Assembly: GCA_002371295.1 (NCBI GenBank)
Contig: DFGZ01000186.1
Span: forward strand, 1 to 32,901
Origin: Oribacterium sp. UBA3737
GTDB taxonomy: Bacteria > Bacillota_A > Clostridia > Lachnospirales > Lachnospiraceae
DNA length: 32,901 nucleotides
Direction: 5' to 3'
Shown here: piece by piece, positions 16,612 through 23,004 of the stretch
Layout of the letters: each line of letters begins with the position of its first letter
Numbering within the stretch: the first letter of the stretch is position 1
Position numbers and translations under genes: made by a program
Notes under the pieces: model-generated
The model's input: the letters and a program-made list of their open reading frames with translations, nothing else
What the model was told of the DNA's origin: nothing
Database searches by the model: none

Positions 16612-17617
16612 CCGTATTTCTACTCAACTTTGACGTATATTCCCTCAACTTTACACCGGAATTAACCATTCCCTCTTTAAAAGTTGAATGATTTTACGGG
16701 CATATTCTATCACTGTCCGTAAAATTACTCAACCCTCATTTCTTCTTTTATTAGAAAAAACTCGTATAAAAACTCAACTTACCCACTGTTTATACCGTAC
16801 AATCTCTCAACTTTCGATGCATATAAGCCTCAAAAAACCGCCTTTTTTAGCCATTTTTTTCATCACTCAGTCTGCCCGTAAAATTAATCAACTTTCAGAA
16901 TGAATTCCTGAATTTTGAATCTGTATATCACCGTAAAATAACTGTCTTTACCGTACATTTACCCTATCCACCGTAAATTCACTCAACTTTTATTCGGAAT
17001 CTCATCACTATATGCTGCATACAAGATAAAAAATGATGTAAGGGTCATCGGTAAGTGGCAAGTACTTTTGATACTCACCTCATAAATAGCCGGAATGGTT
17101 CGAATATTCCGTATATTCCCTCAACTTTCAAATCACATACTGCCTGATAAACCACGTATTTTCGCCATTTATATCAGATTTTCCCTTCCCGTAAAATTAA
17201 TCAACTTTCAGCTTCTAACCTCCGGTACCGGACCATATATCTTCGTAAAATCCCTTAAATATCCCGTATAATTGCTTTATTCACCGTATGTTAACTCAAC
17301 TTTAGATGAACTTTTGTTCTGATTCAGGGCTAAATTTTCTATTTTTCCCGTATAAAAGTTCAACTTTGCTCCTCTGCCGGTAATTTTTCACGTTATGATG
17401 TTAAAATTACACTTATTCCGTATGATCACTCAACTTAGTACGCTTTTTAACGTATAATCACTCAACCTACCGTACAAATAATCTACTTTCACAGGTATTT
17501 TTTGTATTTACCGTATATTATCTCAACTTTCCCGTAGATGTACTCTACCCTTTCCGTAGATTGACTCACTTTATTCCGTATGAGCGCTCAATTTTCGACG
17601 TATGAGGACTCAACTCT
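16612..17617 (+). repeat. Iteron array, 23 plus-oriented 20-bp copies
   Basis: Good copies start at 16612, 16633, 16717, 16762, 16795, 16876, 16971, 17109, 17189, 17284, 17348, 17418, 17450, 17470, 17511, 17532, 17554, 17576 and 17598. Degenerate copies that keep CGTA but lose the CTCAACTTT half start at 16931, 16951, 17243 and 17264. Some form exact 20-bp tandems (16931-16990, 17264-17303); the last five are spaced 21-22 bp. One minus-oriented copy lies within the array at 16680-16699. Confidence 0.9.
17033..17083 (+). repeat. Short inverted-repeat element, copy E4, inside the iteron array
   Basis: ATGATGTAAGGGTCA (17033-17047) and TGATACTCACCTCAT (17069-17083) are imperfect terminal inverted repeats with 11 of 15 matches. 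The inside, GTAAGTGGCAAGTACTTTTG, resembles the core of E2 and E6. It interrupts the spacing between iterons at 16971 and 17109. Confidence 0.65.
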
Positions 17618-17637
17618 GGCCGGTTTTCTTCTATAAG

Positions 17638-17694
17638 ATGATAAAATAAATAAAATATATATATATTAATATAATCTACTACTACAATAATCTC
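17638..17694. other. AT-rich probable DNA unwinding element
   Basis: This stretch is almost pure A/T (AAATAAATAAAATATATATA and onward) between the last array iteron and the inverted iteron at 17699. Its composition and place fit the melting region of an iteron origin. That is inferred, not shown. Confidence 0.6.
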
Positions 17695-17698
17695 TGTA

Positions 17699-17718
17699 GG
17701 AGTTGAGTGATTGTACGG
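17699..17718 (-). repeat. Inverted iteron at the parB side of the origin
   Basis: The reverse complement is CCGTACAATCACTCAACTCC, 18 of 20 matching the copy at 17418 style consensus. It mirrors the inverted copy beside rep. Confidence 0.78.
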
Positions 17719-17797
17719 TCCCTATTTAAGATGGTTTAAAAAAAAAACGGATGAATATAAAACTCATCTGGGTAATAATCGATTCTCAGGAAGATAA

Positions 17798-19018
17798 TCA
17801 ATTCTCATCTATCAATGCTTTAAGATCATCAATTATGGCTTTGATTTTCTGGATATCATTTTTTGTAAACTGATAACCTCTTTTTTCCTTACGTTTTCCA
17901 AGCTTTACGACATTGTCATTTATTTTTGACAGCATTTCATTAACAGCGATAGGTGCTGAAATACCGATAGTTTTGTTTATCTGTTCAGCATCAGCCTCCT
18001 TGGCATCTTTCAGAATCTTCTGGAATTTTTCTGCTTTTTCTCTTGCTCTTCGAAGCTGAGCCTGCGTATTTATCAATTCCTGAGAGGCTGTTTCATTGGT
18101 GTCGGTTTCTTCATGCACCAAGGACTCAAGCTCAATTGTTTTATTTTTTAAACGTGCGATTTCCGCTTCCTGTTCTTTTAATTTCTGCTCATTTTCCTTA
18201 AGACGTTCTTCTGCCAGTTTTTGAGCCTTCTGATTTTCTTCATCCTGAGCCTTAAGCTGCTGATATTCGTCTTCAGTTACTGTTTCGTTGTGTTCGTTTA
18301 TATAATTCAGAATATAGGTCTGTACTTCAATGCTTCTTGAAGCGTACTGATTTGCCTGATTGATGGTTATTTTTTCGTCATCCAGTAAATTTTGCAAACC
18401 TACTATAAGATTCTTATTGATGGAATCATATTTTCGTATCTGTCGGGATGAAATAGAAAGCTTATCGGCGATTCTGTCATAAAGTTTCTTCTCAATGCCT
18501 CTTTTCAGGAGTAATTCCATCAGTCTGGCCACACGTTTTCTCATGTCTCCGGGGTGAGATGCTTCGGAAACTGCATCATAGTTCATGAGAAGATTAAGTT
18601 CTTCAAGATCTGACCATGGAATATCATCTCTTAAAATTAATGCAGGTATTTTTCTATGCATGAAGGATGCATCTTCAGTAAGTATCATACCAAATGCTGC
18701 ATATCTTCGGTGTCCTGATACGATTACATAGTTACCTGTCGGACGTCCTGTTCTTGTTTCACCACCGTCAAATTCACGTGCAATAACGATTGCGGACTGA
18801 AAGCCGTTTCGTTTAATATTTTCAGCAAAAACATCTATATCAGTATCATCAATGTCTCTGTTATCCGGAAATGGTACAAGCTTTTCATACTGTATCATCT
18901 CTATTTTTGATCCGTTTCCGAGATCCAGACTTACTGTATCAAGTTTTTTCTGTAAATTTTGTAACATTATAGGTTTGTTACCATATCCTAAAGGTGCCTG
19001 ATCTTTCTTTGACGCCAT
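17798..19018 (-). CDS. parB: ParB-family partition protein
   Basis: A protein of about 406 aa. The ParB/sulfiredoxin-like N-terminal domain contains the CTP-binding signature SGHRRYAA (residues 101-108; the usual form is GERRxRA). A central helix-turn-helix follows (about 178-200: KLYDRIADKLSISSRQIRKYDSI). A long Glu/Lys/Gln coiled coil covers about 251-341 and a basic tail ends the protein. The coiled coil is longer than in chromosomal ParB. It binds a centromere (parS) and works with ParA to segregate the replicon. The ATG at 19018 has AAAGGA about 11 bases upstream; an ATG at 19030 would overlap that site, so it is less likely. It lies about 35 bp after parA on the same strand. Confidence 0.9.
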   Translation of the reverse strand: MASKKDQAPLGYGNKPIMLQNLQKKLDTVSLDLGNGSKIEMIQYEKLVPFPDNRDIDDTDIDVFAENIKRNGFQSAIVIAREFDGGETRTGRPTGNYVIVSGHRRYAAFGMILTEDASFMHRKIPALILRDDIPWSDLEELNLLMNYDAVSEASHPGDMRKRVARLMELLLKRGIEKKLYDRIADKLSISSRQIRKYDSINKNLIVGLQNLLDDEKITINQANQYASRSIEVQTYILNYINEHNETVTEDEYQQLKAQDEENQKAQKLAEERLKENEQKLKEQEAEIARLKNKTIELESLVHEETDTNETASQELINTQAQLRRAREKAEKFQKILKDAKEADAEQINKTIGISAPIAVNEMLSKINDNVVKLGKRKEKRGYQFTKNDIQKIKAIIDDLKALIDEN

Positions 19019-19053
19019 TATATTTTCCATCCTTTATATGTTAAAAATCTGTA

Positions 19054-19887
19054 TTATGATCTGAGATCCATTTCAAATCTTGTTTTTGCGTTGGAATATT
19101 CACGTAATAGTTTTTTGTAATCGTCCAGATCAATGAGAGAGAGCTGTTGTGCCACATTTATATAATCGGTTCCGGCATTTGTCTTTTTGTCGTAATAATA
19201 CACAGGCATATATCTGGAGAGTGATTCAGCGATATTGTTGTCATCTCTGATTACGGATTTTAATGCGATATTCTGGAACATGGAATCGTAGGCAGAATAC
19301 TTCTGTTTAACCAGGGTAGTTCTTGCCTTTACATGTGCTAGCAATACTCCGATAATCTGTAATTCACTGTTGTAATCAGATTGTATTCTGTAATAATCCT
19401 CTATAACATCTGAGATTCCGTCATAAGAAAAGTTTGCTGAATCCACTGGGATGAGCACATAATCGGAAGCGATCAGTGACATATCGGAAAAGCTGTCTGA
19501 AGCAGGGTTGTTGTCAATTATGATTGTGTCGTAATCAGCTTTGATTTTATCAAGTACTTCCTTAAGACGATACAGATCCTTTTCCTGATAGCCGTTTCCG
19601 TAAAAGAACTGGTCCGGTCTTTTAACATGCTTGTTGTTTGGTAATACATCAACTCCAAAGTCTGAGTGAACGAGAACATCATCAATAGTTGCTGATCCAA
19701 AGAGAAGATCAGTGATATCGGGATTATCCTCATTAAATGCTCTGTACACCTGACTTGAATTACCCTGGCAGTCCATATCTACAATGAGAGATCTTTTACC
19801 TACCAATGCAGGTATACATGCAAGCTCGACACAGCTTGTTGTTTTTCCTACACCGCCTTTTTTATTAAATGCACATAATATGCTCAT
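19054..19887 (-). CDS. parA: ParA-family partition ATPase
   Basis: This 277-aa protein has the deviant Walker A motif KKGGVGKTT (residues 9-17, signature Lys10), a Walker A' segment IVDMDCQGNSS (35-45) and a Walker B IIIDNNPASDS (122-132). The usual DxDPQGN has Cys40 instead of Pro, and the usual DxPP is DNNP; both are tolerated in divergent ParA. There is no N-terminal DNA-binding domain, so it is a type Ib-like or short ParA that would not bind the operon promoter itself. GGAGGAAAT lies right before the ATG. It forms a unit with parB downstream and follows the DUF1653 gene. It drives replicon segregation over the nucleoid. Confidence 0.92.
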   Translation of the reverse strand: MSILCAFNKKGGVGKTTSCVELACIPALVGKRSLIVDMDCQGNSSQVYRAFNEDNPDITDLLFGSATIDDVLVHSDFGVDVLPNNKHVKRPDQFFYGNGYQEKDLYRLKEVLDKIKADYDTIIIDNNPASDSFSDMSLIASDYVLIPVDSANFSYDGISDVIEDYYRIQSDYNSELQIIGVLLAHVKARTTLVKQKYSAYDSMFQNIALKSVIRDDNNIAESLSRYMPVYYYDKKTNAGTDYINVAQQLSLIDLDDYKKLLREYSNAKTRFEMDLRS

Positions 19888-20012
19888 ATTTCCTCCGTAC
19901 AGATGTTTGGGAATAAATTTCTGATAATTTATTGTACCTCATTTTTTTCGTAAATAAAATATTTTCATACTGAATTTTTGAGTTTATCAGAGTACATAGT
20001 GATTTTAGGTTA

Positions 20013-20282
20013 TCACTTATCAATTTTTTCAAATCTGTATTTCTGTTTAATATCAGGATATTTAATGTGATCGACTTCAGCCATGAACATATCATACGGG
20101 CGTACATACAATTTATGATCTCCATAAAGTGCCTGATAGACCATAAGTTGTTCTCTTGTTTCTGTATGCGTTGCCGGTCCGATTATTTTGTAAAGATACT
20201 CGGAGGTATTTTGGTCTGCTTTTTCCCTTTTAAAATGTTTAATAACATCTCCTTCACGAAATTTTCTGTTTTCTTTATCCAA
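20013..20282 (-). CDS. DUF1653-family small protein
   Basis: This 89-aa protein carries the DUF1653 pattern: GDVIKHFKRE, then YKIIGPATHTETREQLMVYQALYGDHKLYVRPYDMF. DUF1653 proteins are widespread, small and of unknown function. The start codon is TTG (20282-20280); AAGGAG lies 8 bases upstream, an ideal spacing, and no ATG is available nearby. It is the first gene before parA-parB on the same strand, with about 125 bp before parA. Why a DUF1653 gene heads a partition operon is unclear; it could be a passenger. Confidence 0.85.
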   Translation of the reverse strand: MDKENRKFREGDVIKHFKREKADQNTSEYLYKIIGPATHTETREQLMVYQALYGDHKLYVRPYDMFMAEVDHIKYPDIKQKYRFEKIDK

Positions 20283-20309
20283 ATCGATTTCTCCTTTTTA
20301 TGATCATAT

Positions 20310-20348
20310 TTTTATCAGTATGTTTTATCAGTGTATTTTATTAGTATA
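20310..20348. repeat. 13-bp tandem repeat, three copies, upstream of the par operon
   Basis: TTTTATCAGTATG, TTTTATCAGTGTA and TTTTATTAGTATA follow directly on each other. They sit 28-66 bp before the DUF1653 start, in the par operon promoter region, where a partition-protein operator or centromere would be expected. Confidence 0.7.
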
Positions 20349-20457
20349 TATTGGTTTATCTTTTTTGATAGGTTTATGTTATTGATTTAAATTAAAATTA
20401 TGTGAACAGGCTCAATGTATAGATTATATTTTCCATAGAGTGCATATTTCCCAAAAA

Positions 20458-20472
20458 TTGAACTCAGTTCAA
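20458..20472. promoter_or_regulatory. Palindrome TTGAACTCAGTTCAA, copy 1
   Basis: A perfect 15-bp palindrome lies 9 bp before GGAG (20481) and 19 bp before an ATG opening a 14-codon frame at 20492. The same motif, with the central base changed, recurs at 21489. Confidence 0.55.
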
Positions 20473-20491
20473 AAAATATCGGAGTCCTCCT

Positions 20492-20536
20492 ATGAGATTT
20501 AAGATAGATCTTGTGAATTTAGTATATGATGTCTAA
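20492..20536 (+). CDS. Possible 14-residue micro-ORF
   Basis: It encodes MRFKIDLVNLVYDV. GGAG seven bases before the ATG and the palindrome just upstream are shared with the 33-residue frame at 21518. No family is known and coding is uncertain. Confidence 0.3.
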   Translation: MRFKIDLVNLVYDV

Positions 20537-20638
20537 TCATCTTATATAAAAAATATAGAAACATAGAAATAGTTGAAGGATATACCTTTTTAGATAGAAT
20601 TTAACATACTTTTTTTGCGTATTTTGAGCATATACATT

Positions 20639-20773
20639 AGCGTGAAACATTAGAAGGAGAGAAGAGTAAAATGCACCAGAAGCACAATATATAGAGATCG
20701 GAGTTTGTTGCAAGTATATATATTGTGTTTGCTAAGTTCGTGAAACTTATTTTTGAAATGCGTGAAACATTAT
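20639..20773 (+). repeat. Three CGTGAAAC repeats (possible centromere motif)
   Basis: GCGTGAAACATTA occurs at 20640-20652 and 20760-20772, and TCGTGAAACTTAT at 20738-20750. GTGAAAC resembles one half of the chromosomal parS palindrome, but no full palindrome is seen. Confidence 0.4.
20671..20694 (+). CDS. Possible 7-residue micro-ORF
   Basis: ATG preceded by AAGGAGAG gives MHQKHNI and a stop. CACAATATATA (20683-20693) at its end pairs with TATATATTGTG (20717-20727). This could be a leader peptide or chance. Confidence 0.2.
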   Translation: MHQKHNI

Positions 20774-20846
20774 TTAAGATTATTTATGAAGACCGGAAAA
20801 AAGAGTGGATCTAAAAATTTTTTTTGTAAAAAGATCAAATGGTTCA

Positions 20847-20884
20847 TCAAAAATAGCGTGACAGAACAGTTTCTGTCACGCTAT
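20847..20884 (-). terminator. Rho-independent terminator of the 70-aa gene
   Basis: ATAGCGTGACAGAA (20853-20866) pairs perfectly with TTCTGTCACGCTAT (20871-20884) over a four-base loop. On the minus strand a U-run follows. It is placed to end the 70-aa gene. Confidence 0.85.
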
Positions 20885-20934
20885 AGGTTAAGAAGACTAA
20901 TATTCATAGTCAGAGGTTCAATTTATCAATTCAT

Positions 20935-21147
20935 TCATGAATTAACAGCACGTCTAAAAGATTTATGTGAATTATGAGCCGGCTTACTTCCTTTAATAAG
21001 AGAGAAAGATCTTTGGGATCTCTTACGGCGAACTCTTTCAACAGGTGAGGACTTGTACATAAAAAGAGATAATACGGCATCAAGGATGTAATAGCCTAAA
21101 GTGACGATCGCAACTACCAGGATTGAATTCATAATCATAATGTCCAT
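20935..21147 (-). CDS. Small single-helix membrane protein, unknown function
   Basis: This 70-aa protein has an N-terminal transmembrane segment (about residues 5-30: MNSILVVAIVTLGYYILDAVLSL) and a basic cytoplasmic tail (RVRRKRSQRS, later KSFRR). The ATG has GGGGAGGG just before it. A strong minus-strand terminator follows the stop by about 50 bp, so it looks like an expressed single-gene unit. The size, one helix and basic tail are compatible with a small toxin-like or signalling peptide, but no family is recognised. Confidence 0.6.
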   Translation of the reverse strand: MDIMIMNSILVVAIVTLGYYILDAVLSLFMYKSSPVERVRRKRSQRSFSLIKGSKPAHNSHKSFRRAVNS

Positions 21148-21488
21148 TTTGCCCTCCCCATTATTAAATTCTTTGAATTAACTTAAAAATAAATTCGGCT
21201 GTGATAAGCCTGCTATAAGGAACTTATAAAAAATGTATAAAAAATATAAAAAAAGAAAGAAATGTAATAAATCTGTAAAACTATACTTATTTTAAGATTA
21301 AAAGCGCCTTAAATAAAGATTATACTAACGAAAAATATTCATAAAATAAGAATTTGTGTATTTTGTACAGTTTCAAGCTTTGGAATTGTGCAAATTTAAA
21401 AACACTATTGACACCGGCCTTTGAAGCGTGGTAGAGTTCACCACCGTTACAGGCGAAATATTATCGCCGTCAGATATTTATTTGTTTT

Positions 21489-21503
21489 TTGAACTGAGTT
21501 CAA
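21489..21503. promoter_or_regulatory. Palindrome TTGAACTGAGTTCAA, copy 2
   Basis: A perfect 15-bp palindrome lies just before AAAGGAG (21506-21512) and a TTG-started frame at 21518. It is the same as copy 1 except for the central base. Confidence 0.55.
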
Positions 21504-21517
21504 GAAAGGAGTTAAGA

Positions 21518-21619
21518 TTGAAAAGATTAGTTCAGTTTCTTGATGATTTTATAATGTGTGTTCGATTCGCAAATGAATATAGATGGAATAAGAATCTCCG
21601 TCAGTATATCATCAAGTGA
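21518..21619 (+). CDS. Possible 33-residue small protein (TTG start)
   Basis: AAAGGAG lies six bases before TTG. The product, about (M)KRLVQFLDDFIMCVRFANE onwards, is short, partly amphipathic and ends in a basic and aromatic tail. It lies just after palindrome copy 2 and just before a nested hairpin (21636-21700). A longer version from a GTG at 21428 lacks a ribosome site. No family is recognised. It is supported only by the ribosome binding site and the repeated palindrome context. Confidence 0.35.
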   Translation: MKRLVQFLDDFIMCVRFANEYRWNKNLRQYIIK

Positions 21620-21635
21620 TTTAACATTGATTCAT

Positions 21636-21700
21636 AATTACATATTATCCATGGAGAAGCCATTCGCTCCATTGCCGATAATTAATGATAATATGTAATT
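21636..21700 (+). ncRNA. Nested stem-loop, possible structured RNA
   Basis: AATTACATATTATC (21636-21649) pairs perfectly with GATAATATGTAATT (21687-21700). Inside, ATGGAG (21651-21656) pairs with CTCCAT (21667-21672). No U-run follows, so it is not a terminator. It may be part of an RNA ending at the terminator near 22100, or a protein-binding DNA structure. Confidence 0.4.
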
Positions 21701-22067
21701 GACATAAATTGAGTACCTCGTTTTATACGATGTACGTGAAAGCTGCTTGAATACTCATCATCGCACAGGGTACGGATTATTAAATAATTAATGAAAGTAT
21801 TGCCAGTATACTTTTCGCTAAAAGTAAATCAGAGCATAGATTACATTAATATATAAATCCCAGGTCAGACTTTTATGCCAGGAAGTTTGGTCTGGAACAT
21901 TGGTTTCCTTGTATCCCCTTCAATATTTGGAACGACCTAAAATATTATCTCCTGAAATAATTTGTAATTATTTTGCTCGGAATTGTTCTTATATAATCTG
22001 TAGTTTTGGATGTGTGATTGATGAGTGATTGAAGCTTTAAAGAAATTGATTAATGCTTTGTTAAGCT

Positions 22068-22108
22068 AAAGAGGATGTGAACTCAGTTCACATCCTCTTT
22101 TTTTCATA
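22068..22108 (+). terminator. Strong plus-strand terminator with no assigned gene upstream
   Basis: AAAGAGGATGTGAACT (22068-22083) pairs perfectly with AGTTCACATCCTCTTT (22085-22100), followed on the plus strand by more T. Its tip is the third GAACTCAGTTC palindrome. No sizeable plus-strand gene precedes it within 450 bp, so it suggests an RNA transcript there. On the minus strand it also follows the rpiR stop but lacks a good U-run. Confidence 0.75.
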
Positions 22109-22850
22109 TATCCTGTCTTAGAATATATGTAAGCATTTCAATGAAAATGATCATTATGGCCTGTTGATCCAAAGATAGAAGACCACTTTGAGTTGATGGA
22201 AGTGAAATGGTATGAGAAAATCCAAGATTTTTGCTGTTTTTGACAGTATTGGTAACAAGCCAGAATCTGTCTGTGAGCTGAGCTATATCTTCTATTATAG
22301 ACTGGTACGCCCTGACATCATGCAATACACTGAATATTATTACTGTTGAATTTTGATCTATCAGTTTTTCATAGTGCTCATAGGTAAGAAGATCGGATGC
22401 AGTCAAACAGGTTATGCCGAGATTAGTCAGATTCATGGAAAGTTTATCGCAAACTACCTTATTTCTGTAACGGCCAAGGGCGAATACTTTATCGGATTTT
22501 TTTATATGTCCGGCTAATTCTTTGATACTGGTATCACAAGAATCAGGAATAGTAAGAATTGCTTCGGAAAAAGCATTGGCAATTCTTGAAAGTGGTTCAT
22601 CAGAAACTGATATCAGGTCCCTGGAACGAAGCCATGAATCCATTTCATATTTAAAATCCTTATATCCGTTGAAACCGAGTCTTTTACAAAAGCGAAGCAT
22701 GGCAGAGGTAGAGACTCCGGCAAAACTTGCGATCTGAGTGATAGTGTAGTTATGTATGAGATCGGGATCTTTGATAATCAGGCTGTATAATTTGCGTTCG
22801 TTTGAAGTGTACGAATCCTTAAAATGCTCTAATGTTTCTATAATATTCAT
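22104..22850 (-). CDS. RpiR-family transcriptional regulator
   Basis: This 248-aa protein has an HTH_6 DNA-binding domain (residues 1-77, with YTITQIASFAGVSTSAMLRFCKRLGFNGYKDFK) and a SIS sugar-phosphate-binding domain (about 100-240, with VFALGRYRNKVVCDKLSMNLTNLG). RpiR proteins sense phosphosugars or related ligands. The ATG at 22850 has GAGGATAATATA upstream; codons further upstream in the frame are hydrophobic, not conserved and lack a site. It is divergent from the flavin reductase at 23005 and may regulate it through the palindrome at 22960-22979. The SIS phosphate-binding serines are less canonical than in sugar-phosphate isomerases, so the ligand is unclear. Confidence 0.88.
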   Translation of the reverse strand: MNIIETLEHFKDSYTSNERKLYSLIIKDPDLIHNYTITQIASFAGVSTSAMLRFCKRLGFNGYKDFKYEMDSWLRSRDLISVSDEPLSRIANAFSEAILTIPDSCDTSIKELAGHIKKSDKVFALGRYRNKVVCDKLSMNLTNLGITCLTASDLLTYEHYEKLIDQNSTVIIFSVLHDVRAYQSIIEDIAQLTDRFWLVTNTVKNSKNLGFSHTISLPSTQSGLLSLDQQAIMIIFIEMLTYILRQDI

Positions 22851-22924
22851 TATATTATCCTCGCAATTATGAATAAACACTAAACACGTGAATAATATAA
22901 CAAAAAAGCATTGCAATATCTACA

Positions 22925-22979
22925 TTGTGATGATAATATTCTCGCATAAAATCATGACTGTTTGACAAAATTGTCAAAC
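22925..22979 (+). promoter_or_regulatory. Probable reductase promoter and palindromic operator
   Basis: TTGTGA (22925-22930) and TAAAAT (22947-22952) are 16 bp apart. The palindrome GTTTGACAA-AA-TTGTCAAAC (22960-22979) would cover the transcription start. A TTGACA inside the palindrome has no usable -10 that leaves room for the ribosome site. The divergent RpiR protein is the obvious candidate to bind here. Confidence 0.5.
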
Positions 22980-23004
22980 GAGTTAATATGAGAGGAAAAA
23001 AAGT

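Larger units (their letters stand above)
16478..17718. other. Iteron-type replication origin (oriV)
   Basis: About 1.2 kb with no gene holds about 26 copies of a 20-bp bipartite iteron (CCGTA, six variable bases, CTCAACTTT) and an AT-rich stretch at 17638-17694. It lies between rep and parB, the usual place for an iteron origin. The outermost copies (16478-16497 and 17699-17718) are inverted relative to the main array and face outward towards rep and parB. Short element E4 is inserted at 17033-17083. Confidence 0.88.
20283..22103. other. Long gene-poor region rich in palindromes and short repeats
   Basis: Apart from one small membrane protein (20935-21147) and possible micro-ORFs, about 1.8 kb lacks genes. 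It is very AT-rich. It holds a 13-bp tandem repeat (20310-20348), three TTGAACTSAGTTCAA-type palindromes, three CGTGAAAC repeats, a nested hairpin (21636-21700), an inverted repeat AAATAATT-TGT-AATTATTT (21955-21973), and terminators at 20847-20884 and 22068-22108. Candidates for its role are the partition centromere or small RNAs of the replicon. Confidence 0.6.

Noticed and set aside
16478..17718. CRISPR array
   Set aside because: The repeats are 20 bp, degenerate in the centre, often directly adjacent, in both orientations and without uniform spacers or cas genes; they fit iterons next to rep.
20753..20977. 74-codon plus-strand open frame
   Set aside because: It runs through the perfect terminator hairpin of the opposite-strand gene and lacks a ribosome site.
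21428..21517. GTG-started extension of the 33-codon frame
   Set aside because: No ribosome site at the GTG, while AAAGGAG stands before the internal TTG.
22962..22989. TTGACA-N16-TAATAT as the reductase promoter
   Set aside because: Transcription would start only a few bases before the ATG and exclude the ribosome site; the -35-like hexamer is part of the palindrome instead.
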